Shown piece by piece: positions 45,347 to 51,674 of a stretch of 51,674 nucleotides of DNA. A program made the position numbers and the translations under genes. Position 1 is the first letter of the stretch. Each line of letters begins with the position of its first letter. The notes under the pieces are model-generated. The model was given only the letters and a program-made list of their open reading frames with translations, did no database searches and was not told the DNA's origin. Source of the DNA: an uncultured beta proteobacterium (GTDB lineage: Bacteria; Pseudomonadota; Gammaproteobacteria; Burkholderiales; Burkholderiaceae); contig CAIXDG010000004.1 of assembly GCA_903918115.1 (NCBI GenBank), positions 1 through 51,674 on the forward strand. The letters are read 5' to 3'.

Positions 45347-46678
45347 TTAAAGTACAGCGCGCCGAAAATCAGCGAGCAATTGGGCAATATACGCATTAAA
45401 GCGGGTTGCCAAGGCACCATCGATAACGCGATGATCAGCACTTAAAGACAAAGGACAGATTAAACGGGGAATAAATTGCTTGCCATCCCAAACGGGTTTC
45501 ATGGCTGCCTTGCTCACGCCCAAAATAGCGACTTCGGGCGCATTCACAATCGGTGAGAAAGCGGTACCGCCAATACCACCGACAGAAGAAATAGTAAAAC
45601 TTGCGCCCTGCATTTGATCGGGCTTTAATTTCCCTTCGCGAGCCAGCGCTGCTAGTTCTGAAGTTTCTTGAGCTATTTCAAAAATACCTTTGAGATTGGC
45701 ATTTTTTATGACTGGCACAACCAGCCCATTGGGCGTATCAGCAGCAAAGGCAATATTAAAATACTTTTTCAAGACCAGATCATCGCCATCAAGCGAACTA
45801 TTAAATTCGGGATACTTTTTCAGCGCCGCAACTGCTGCCTTAATTAAAAAAGCTAGCATGGTAATTTTTTTACCCTGCTTTTCATTTTCTTTATTAGTAG
45901 ATATACGGAAAGCTTCTAAATCTGTAATGTCGGCATCCTCATGATAAGTAACTGCAGGAATCATCACCCAATTACGCGCTAAGTTCGCGGCAGAGATTTT
46001 TTTAATCCGCGATAGGGGTTGGCGTTCGACCTCACCAAATTTAGCGAAATCCACTTTAGGCCAAGGTAAAAGATTGAAATTACCCAAGCCCGTAGCTTGC
46101 CCGCCAGAATTACCGCCAGCATTGGCACTCATGGCGGCTTTAATAAAAGCCTGCACATCTTCTTGGGTGATTCTGCCCTTAGGACCCGATCCTTTTACCA
46201 GGGCAACTTGTACCCCCAATTCCCGCGCAAACTTACGTACCGAAGGACTGGCGTGGCTATTCCCCATTAACTCGCCATGCGCAGTTGGATTAGTGGTTGC
46301 TGCTGGAGTGGCGGTATGCGTTTGAGTAACTGCCGCTGTGGCAGTGGCTGCAGCTGCAGGTGTTGGTGCAACTGGCGTTGCAGGAACTACGGTCGCGTGA
46401 CTTGATGCTGCTGCAACTGGGGGGGTTGCTGCAGCTTCTGCAGCTTCGAGTAGCAAAACCAACCCGCCTTCGGAAATATGGTCGCCAACCTTGACCTTTA
46501 CTTCTTTCACTACACCAGCATGCGAAGAAGGCACATCCATAGTCGCTTTATCCGACTCCAATGTAATTAAGGATTGCTCTTTCTCAATCACATCACCGGG
46601 CTGAATTAAGACCTCAATGACTGGGATATCTTGATAGTCACCGATGTCGGGAACTTTAACTTCAATTAATTGGCTCAT
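45347..46678 (-). CDS. aceF: Dihydrolipoyllysine acetyltransferase (E2) AceF, one lipoyl domain
   Basis: Core of the pyruvate dehydrogenase complex. It has one lipoyl domain (1-80, lipoylated K44 in ESDKATMDVP), a low-complexity Ala/Thr/Pro linker (about 81-138), a peripheral subunit-binding domain (about 142-179, ASPSVRKFARELG), a second short Gly/Asn linker, and the catalytic domain (about 212-443) with the active-site histidine H416 in LSADHRVIDGA. The 443 residues are shorter than E. coli AceF (630, three lipoyl domains). Together with the lipoyl domain on E3 this gives two lipoyl carriers per set. Confidence 0.95.
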   Translation of the reverse strand: MSQLIEVKVPDIGDYQDIPVIEVLIQPGDVIEKEQSLITLESDKATMDVPSSHAGVVKEVKVKVGDHISEGGLVLLLEAAEAAATPPVAAASSHATVVPATPVAPTPAAAATATAAVTQTHTATPAATTNPTAHGELMGNSHASPSVRKFARELGVQVALVKGSGPKGRITQEDVQAFIKAAMSANAGGNSGGQATGLGNFNLLPWPKVDFAKFGEVERQPLSRIKKISAANLARNWVMIPAVTYHEDADITDLEAFRISTNKENEKQGKKITMLAFLIKAAVAALKKYPEFNSSLDGDDLVLKKYFNIAFAADTPNGLVVPVIKNANLKGIFEIAQETSELAALAREGKLKPDQMQGASFTISSVGGIGGTAFSPIVNAPEVAILGVSKAAMKPVWDGKQFIPRLICPLSLSADHRVIDGALATRFNAYIAQLLADFRRAVL

Positions 46679-46708
46679 AAGAAACTTAATTGTGGATTAG
46701 GCTGGACA

Positions 46709-49411
46709 TCAAACTGATAATGGATTGGGCTTGTTAGTATCAATGCCATATTTCTGAATGGCCTCAGATACTTTCTGCCGTGCTAATTGACCGGAATCTG
46801 CGAGTGCTTTCAAGGCAGTGATAACCACCCAATGGCGATCGACTTCAAAAAATTGCCGTAAATTTTCACGCGTATCCGACCGGCCAAAGCCATCGGTTCC
46901 CAACACTTCATAACGTCGTCCCAGATTTTGAATCGCTGGGCGAATTTGTTCAGCAAACATGCGAATGTAATCAGTTGCTGCGATGACAGGACCTGCGGTA
47001 TTTTTTAAGCAGTTCTCTACGTGCGACAAACTGGGCTCTGCTGCCGGATTCAACAGGTTATGACGATTAACAGCATTCCAATTGCGCGCTAACTCAGTGA
47101 AGCTTGGGCAGCCCCATAAATCAGAAGCGACACCCCATTCGCTTTGCAAGAGCTCGGCTGCCGCGATCACTTCACGGAAAATAGTGCCACAACCTAATAG
47201 CTGCACACGCAATTTCGCGTTAGATTCACCAATACTTTGTAACTTGTACATCCCTTTAATGATGTCTTGCTCAGCACCCTTCGGCATTCCTGGGTGAGCA
47301 TAATTTTCATTCATGAGGGTGATGTAGTAGTACACATCTTCTTGCTCAGTGAGCATCCGGCGCATACCATCCTGAATCACTACCGCTAATTCAAAAGCAA
47401 AAGTGGGATCGTAACTAATGCAGTTAGGCACTGCTGCACTCCATACATGGCTATGGCCATCTTCATGTTGCAGGCCCTCACCATTTAAGGTGGTTCGGCC
47501 AGCAGTACCACCAAGCAAAAATCCACGGCTGCGCATATCCCCTGCCGCCCAGGCTAAATCGCCAATCCGCTGAAAGCCAAACATCGAGTAAAAAATATAA
47601 AACGGTAACATCGGAACGCCATGGGTCGAATACGATGTCGCAGCTGCTATCCAATCGCACATGCCGCCTGCTTCATTAATACCCTCCTGCAAAATTTGGC
47701 CGTGTTTATCTTCTTTATAAAACATCAACTGATCATGATCTTCGGGGGTATATTGCTGCCCCAATTGATTCCAGATACCCAGCTGACGAAACATTCCCTC
47801 CATCCCAAAGGTACGCGATTCGTCGGGCACAATTGGCACCACACGCTTACCTAAAATTTTGTCGCGAATCACAATATTGAGCAGCCGCACAAAGGCCATC
47901 GTCGTCGATATTTCTCGCCCTTCACTAGTCGCTTCTAAAAGCGGCGCAAAAGTTTCTAAAGCGGGTACTGGCAAACTTTCAGCTTTGGAGCGACGTTGTG
48001 GTAAATAACCGCCGAGTTCGTTACGACGTGCCCGCATATACTCCAACTCAGGGCTACCCTCAGCAAATTTCACTAGTGGAATTTCATCGAGTTGCTCATC
48101 GCTTACCGGAATATCAAAGCGGTCACGGAATCGCCGGACATCTTCGGGATTCATTTTTTTAGCCTGGTGGGCAATATTCATGCCTTCGCCTGAGCCACCC
48201 ATGCCATAACCCTTAATGGTGTGCGCCAAAATTACCGTCGGTTGATTTTCATGATGAACTGCCTCATAAAATGCCGCATAAACTTTATGGGGATCATGAC
48301 CGCCGCGATTTAAATTCCAAATATCATCATCACTCCAATCGGCCACTAGCGCTCTTAATTCAGGTGTATTAAACACAATTTCACGCACATAAGCGCCGTG
48401 CTTAGACTTCATTGTTTGATAGTGTCCATCAACAATTTCACCCAAACGCTGCATCAAAATACCTTTTTTGTCACGTGCAAACAGAGCATCCCAATGTCCA
48501 CCCCAAACCACCTTAATGACATTCCAGCCCGCACCACGAAATTCACCTTCAAGTTCTTGAATAATCTTGCCATTCCCACGCACAGGTCCATCAAGTCGCT
48601 GCAAATTACAGTTCACGACAAAAATGAGGTTATCTAGTTTTTCTCGACCTGCCATCCCAATAGCGCCAAGCGACTCAGGCTCATCGGTTTCACCGTCACC
48701 TAAAAAAGCCCATACTTTGCGACCTTTAGTTACGGCAAATCCGCGGTCTTCTAAATACTTCATAAAGCGCGCTTGATAGATCGCCATAATGGGGCCGAGA
48801 CCCATCGAGACCGTGGGAAATTGCCAGAAATCAGGCATCAGCCAAGGATGGGGATAACTCGAAATACCTTTACCACCAACCTCTTGGCGGAAATGATCTA
48901 ACTGACTAGCCTCAAGCCTACCCAGCATAAAAGCACGAGCGTAGATGCCAGGCGCAGAATGTCCTTGAACAAAAATGAGATCGCCGCCATGCTGCTCAGA
49001 TGGGGCATGCCAAAAGTGATTAAAACCGACGTCGTATAAAGTCGCTGCCGATTGAAATGAAGATATATGCCCGCCCACATTGGTATCTTTATTCGCCCGA
49101 AGGACCATCGCCATTGCATTCCAGCGGGTAAATGAGCGAATCCGATGCTCAATATTTTGATCGCCTGGTAAGCGCACTTGTAACTCAACTGGAATCGTAT
49201 TGATATAGGGCGTTTCAGCATGGAAGGCTTGATTAACACCACTCACGCGGGCGTGGGAAATTTGTTGATCAATTAAAAACGCTGCCCGTTCAGCGCCCTC
49301 AGTCCGAATTACACCGTCAAGTGCTTGTAACCACTCTTGCGTTTCGCCTGGATCTTCATCCTTGGTATTGGCAATAGGTTGCCCCAATATTTGTTCTGGA
49401 ACTGCTGCCAT
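46709..49411 (-). CDS. aceE: Pyruvate dehydrogenase E1 component AceE
   Basis: Thiamine-diphosphate enzyme that decarboxylates pyruvate and acetylates the lipoyl arm of E2. It is the homodimeric E1 type: 900 residues in one chain. The TPP motif starts at G238-D239-G240 (LGDGETDEPES), ending around the VNCNLQRLDGPVRGN segment. Other landmarks are FVQGHSAPGIYARAF and the C-terminal GTDGFGRSDTRENLR. The ATG has a GGAG site 7 bases upstream. It is the first gene of aceE-aceF-lpdA, with a 30-base gap before aceF, and is divergent from the sensor kinase. Confidence 0.97.
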   Translation of the reverse strand: MAAVPEQILGQPIANTKDEDPGETQEWLQALDGVIRTEGAERAAFLIDQQISHARVSGVNQAFHAETPYINTIPVELQVRLPGDQNIEHRIRSFTRWNAMAMVLRANKDTNVGGHISSFQSAATLYDVGFNHFWHAPSEQHGGDLIFVQGHSAPGIYARAFMLGRLEASQLDHFRQEVGGKGISSYPHPWLMPDFWQFPTVSMGLGPIMAIYQARFMKYLEDRGFAVTKGRKVWAFLGDGETDEPESLGAIGMAGREKLDNLIFVVNCNLQRLDGPVRGNGKIIQELEGEFRGAGWNVIKVVWGGHWDALFARDKKGILMQRLGEIVDGHYQTMKSKHGAYVREIVFNTPELRALVADWSDDDIWNLNRGGHDPHKVYAAFYEAVHHENQPTVILAHTIKGYGMGGSGEGMNIAHQAKKMNPEDVRRFRDRFDIPVSDEQLDEIPLVKFAEGSPELEYMRARRNELGGYLPQRRSKAESLPVPALETFAPLLEATSEGREISTTMAFVRLLNIVIRDKILGKRVVPIVPDESRTFGMEGMFRQLGIWNQLGQQYTPEDHDQLMFYKEDKHGQILQEGINEAGGMCDWIAAATSYSTHGVPMLPFYIFYSMFGFQRIGDLAWAAGDMRSRGFLLGGTAGRTTLNGEGLQHEDGHSHVWSAAVPNCISYDPTFAFELAVVIQDGMRRMLTEQEDVYYYITLMNENYAHPGMPKGAEQDIIKGMYKLQSIGESNAKLRVQLLGCGTIFREVIAAAELLQSEWGVASDLWGCPSFTELARNWNAVNRHNLLNPAAEPSLSHVENCLKNTAGPVIAATDYIRMFAEQIRPAIQNLGRRYEVLGTDGFGRSDTRENLRQFFEVDRHWVVITALKALADSGQLARQKVSEAIQKYGIDTNKPNPLSV

Positions 49412-49463
49412 CTGATATCTCCATAGTGATATGTAATGCTACTGAACTTCACTTTATGACTGA

Positions 49464-49492
49464 ATTTTAAGAATAGAAATTTATATTGACAA
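49464..49492 (-). promoter_or_regulatory. aceE promoter
   Basis: On the minus strand, TTGTCA (plus coordinates 49487-49492) is followed after exactly 17 bases by TAAAAT (49464-49469), each five of six consensus bases. Transcription would start near 49457 and leave a leader of about 45 bases before the aceE ATG. The same -35 region also reads as TTGACA on the plus strand. Confidence 0.65.
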
Positions 49493-49531
49493 GAAATATT
49501 CCACATAATGATAGTATTTATCATAATATGG
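49486..49531 (+). promoter_or_regulatory. Candidate kinase promoter and imperfect palindrome
   Basis: The plus strand has a perfect -35 TTGACA at 49486-49491 with GATAGT (49510-49515) 18 bases on, four of six -10 bases. An imperfect palindrome of 13-base arms with two mismatches (49501-49513 and 49519-49531, centred on ATGATA-GTATT-TATCAT) covers that -10 region. It lies just upstream of the -35 of the divergent aceE promoter. It could bind a regulator acting on both genes; none is identified. Confidence 0.4.
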
Positions 49532-49596
49532 AATTATATTGCGCTGCAAAGCAACTTGGGAATAAGGCAGAATAAGGGTAATTACTAAAAAGCCCC

Positions 49597-51674
49597 ATGC
49601 GCTCACCCTTTCAACTTTTACTAAGCAAACTCTTTTCTCGTCACTTTTTAACGAAGTTACGGGCATCCCGCATTGTTTTTACGCCCTTAGTGGCAATTAT
49701 TATTTTTACGCTAACCATGGGAATTATTCTTGGTACGCTACAAATGCAAGAGCGTTCCCAACAAGAAAATGCCCTCTTCAGAGAACTCTCTTTTGTAAAG
49801 CAGCGAATTCAATTACGTTTTTTGACAAACTCAGAAGCATTGGTAGCGATCAGTCAAGATCTCGCTAAGACCAATAATGATCGTAATGCGCAAGACAAGG
49901 TATTAAAGCAGGCGGAAGCATTTGTCGCCAATAACCATGAAATTAGCCAATTAATTTGGTTTAATGAAAATAATTTACGGCAATGGATGATTCCCTTGCC
50001 GTCGCAAGCCACCGATTGGTTTGATCAATCGCCTAATGCCGAAACCATCGAGCGGCAACTGAAACGCGCGATCATTCTCAGTAGAGAAACGAATCGCCCG
50101 GCGTATAGCGAAATAATCCGCCTGCAATCGAATACTGACCAACCCATTCCACTTGAACGTCAGACGGTATTTTGGCAAACCGTACCCACTACCATCGAAG
50201 GTGAAGGCGCCGGTATTCTGGCAGTCCTTTACAGTGGCCATGGAATTTTAGAGCACATTATTCCGACGGAACTCAAAAGTCAATATCGCTTTTCCTTGTT
50301 AAATTATTCAGGTAGTGTGCTGGCAATTTCATCGGATCGAAATACACCCACTCGGGCGCTTAGTAATGAAACTAGTCTTGAGTTAGGTGCTTTTAGTCCC
50401 ACTTTAATTTTAAAAGTCGATACCTATCCGCCGCCAACCAACCTCACTTTTAGAATGCTCCTTGGGGTTGTTATTGGCTTAAGCGCATTCGTTATTTGGA
50501 GTTTATGGTCAGTCTTAAAACAAATTCAGGCGCGCAATAAAATTGAAGCTAATTTGCGTTCTGAAACGAGTTTTCGGAGCGCGATGGAGGATTCCACGCC
50601 GGTCGGAATTCGCGCTCACGATATGGATAAACGCATTACCTATGTGAATCGGGCTTTTTGTGAAATGGTTGGCTATCAGAGTAATGAGTTAATTGGCCTG
50701 GTTCCGCCCTTTCCTTTCTGGCCCGCTGATAAGCATGATCAGCTTGGCACCAATATGGAACGGGTCTTGCAGGAGCAGAATCATCAATTAATGAAATCAG
50801 GAATTGAAGGCGAACTTCAGCGCCGTAATGGCTCACGTATCAATACACGTACTTATGCCGCCCCCTTGTTAAATGAAAAAGGCGTCCAAACCGGCTGGGT
50901 CACTTCGATTACCGATATTTCTGAGCCCAAAAAAATTCGTGAAGAATTAACAGCAACTCAAGAACGCTTTGTCACAGTGTTGGAAGGCTTAGATGCCGCA
51001 GTTTCAGTAGCATCCCTTGAAACAGGCAAATTATTGTTTGCTAATCGTTTTTATCGCCAACGCTTTGGTTACACTGAAAAAGGTCACATTAGTTTAAATG
51101 CTGATGCCATGAATCCCCACCTGATTCATGATATGAAAGATGACAGTGTCGATGTTTTTGCTGGCTTGCCTGAGTCCGAACTAAATCAAAACGCAGTCAG
51201 CGATTCGCATGAAGTACAAATAGTCGATGGTGAACCAACTTGGTATGAAGTGCGTGGACGCTATATTCCTTGGGTTGATGGTCATTTGGCACAGTTACTT
51301 ATTGCTACCGACATTACTTTACGTAAACAAGCCGAAGATTTAGCGCGACAACAAGAGGAAAGAATGCAATTTACCAGTCGTCTAACGACCATGGGTGAAA
51401 TGGCCTCCTCATTAGCGCACGAGCTCAATCAACCGTTATCTGCTATTTCTAATTACTGCATGGGTGTGGCCAAACGTTTAAAAACTTACTCTGATTCCAG
51501 CTTAACTGCTGAGCTAATGCCTGCCTTAGAAAAAGCATCTGCCCAAGCTTTACGCGCTGGCACCATCATTCAACGTATTCGCGACTTTGTAAAACGCAGT
51601 GAGCCGCAAAGAAAAACCTGCGATATTGCAGAAATTATTACTAATGCGGTTGATCTTTTAGAAATTGAAGCGAA
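49597..51674 (+). CDS. PAS-domain sensor histidine kinase, 3' end outside window
   Basis: Membrane sensor kinase, 692 residues visible with no stop before the window end. The ATG at 49597 is the first after an in-frame TAA at 49579. Order: short basic cytoplasmic start, membrane helix about 27-49, periplasmic sensor region about 50-284, second helix about 287-306, PAS domain about 323-440 (ending WVTSITDISEPKKIR), a second PAS-like domain about 448-575 (ending ATDITLRKQAED), then HisKA with the phosphorylated histidine H608 in SSLAHELNQPLSAISNY. The H-box resembles the FixL/DctB-like (HPK4) group. The ATPase domain and any response regulator lie beyond the window. The signal is unknown. Confidence 0.92.
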   Translation, partial: MRSPFQLLLSKLFSRHFLTKLRASRIVFTPLVAIIIFTLTMGIILGTLQMQERSQQENALFRELSFVKQRIQLRFLTNSEALVAISQDLAKTNNDRNAQDKVLKQAEAFVANNHEISQLIWFNENNLRQWMIPLPSQATDWFDQSPNAETIERQLKRAIILSRETNRPAYSEIIRLQSNTDQPIPLERQTVFWQTVPTTIEGEGAGILAVLYSGHGILEHIIPTELKSQYRFSLLNYSGSVLAISSDRNTPTRALSNETSLELGAFSPTLILKVDTYPPPTNLTFRMLLGVVIGLSAFVIWSLWSVLKQIQARNKIEANLRSETSFRSAMEDSTPVGIRAHDMDKRITYVNRAFCEMVGYQSNELIGLVPPFPFWPADKHDQLGTNMERVLQEQNHQLMKSGIEGELQRRNGSRINTRTYAAPLLNEKGVQTGWVTSITDISEPKKIREELTATQERFVTVLEGLDAAVSVASLETGKLLFANRFYRQRFGYTEKGHISLNADAMNPHLIHDMKDDSVDVFAGLPESELNQNAVSDSHEVQIVDGEPTWYEVRGRYIPWVDGHLAQLLIATDITLRKQAEDLARQQEERMQFTSRLTTMGEMASSLAHELNQPLSAISNYCMGVAKRLKTYSDSSLTAELMPALEKASAQALRAGTIIQRIRDFVKRSEPQRKTCDIAEIITNAVDLLEIEA

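Noticed and set aside
1-51674. CRISPR arrays, insertion sequences, prophage genes, tRNA or rRNA genes
   Set aside because: No regularly spaced repeats, transposase or phage-like proteins, or tRNA-like segments were seen by reading; a covariance-model scan was not possible here.

Overview
The window looks like a stretch of core chromosome from a low-GC member of the Burkholderiales (Betaproteobacteria). The gene content and order best fit Polynucleobacter or a close relative in the Burkholderiaceae. This is inferred from the proteins: DUF2863, a phasin, an E3 subunit carrying a lipoyl domain, an entericidin-like lipoprotein inside the leu cluster, a gntR-sdhCDAB-sdhE-gltA block, and the truA-trpFBA-accD-folC-SPOR-cvpA-purF-metZ block. 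No database was searched. Gene density is very high, with no gene-free stretch longer than about 280 bases. I found no tRNA, rRNA, CRISPR array, insertion sequence or prophage.

Layout. (1) 100-1889 (+): the end of a molybdate ABC transporter operon (modB, modC). (2) 1905-23902 (-): a run of same-strand genes, often overlapping or separated by a few bases. In the direction of transcription they are a GntR/UTRA regulator, sdhCDAB, sdhE, gltA, leuC, an entericidin-like lipoprotein, leuD, leuB, asd, a short fimV-like gene, truA, trpF, trpB, trpA, accD, folC, a SPOR protein, cvpA, purF and metZ. These cover the TCA cycle, leucine, lysine/threonine/methionine, tryptophan, fatty acid, folate and purine synthesis. 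(3) 24058-25441 (+): mdh and a small secreted protein, divergent from the GntR gene. (4) 25444-27443 (-): yaaA and a DUF2863 gene. (5) 27458-40538 (+): an aminotransferase, a GST-like oxidoreductase, 3-hydroxyacyl-CoA dehydrogenase, a DUF3429 membrane protein, rarA, umuDC with a LexA box, a periplasmic cyclophilin, a pabB-pabC fusion, a Nudix hydrolase, two N-degron aminoacyl-transferases (aat, bpt), pyrD and an IclR regulator. (6) 40554-42611 (-): a PbpG-type D,D-endopeptidase and an EamA transporter. (7) 42917-43480 (+): a phasin behind a strong promoter with a long palindrome. (8) 43541-49411 (-): the pyruvate dehydrogenase genes aceE-aceF-lpdA. (9) 49597-51674 (+): a PAS-domain sensor histidine kinase cut by the window end.

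I did not find a clearly new multi-gene system, and I do not want to dress up ordinary genes as one. The most striking observation is in trpB: the lysine that should carry pyridoxal phosphate is encoded as asparagine, while the other signature motifs I checked are intact. Other points worth checking are regulatory: a long palindrome on the phasin promoter that resembles a PhaR site, a LexA operator that abuts the umuD start codon, a candidate operator between the GntR gene and sdhC, and back-to-back promoters sharing one -35 element between aceE and the sensor kinase.
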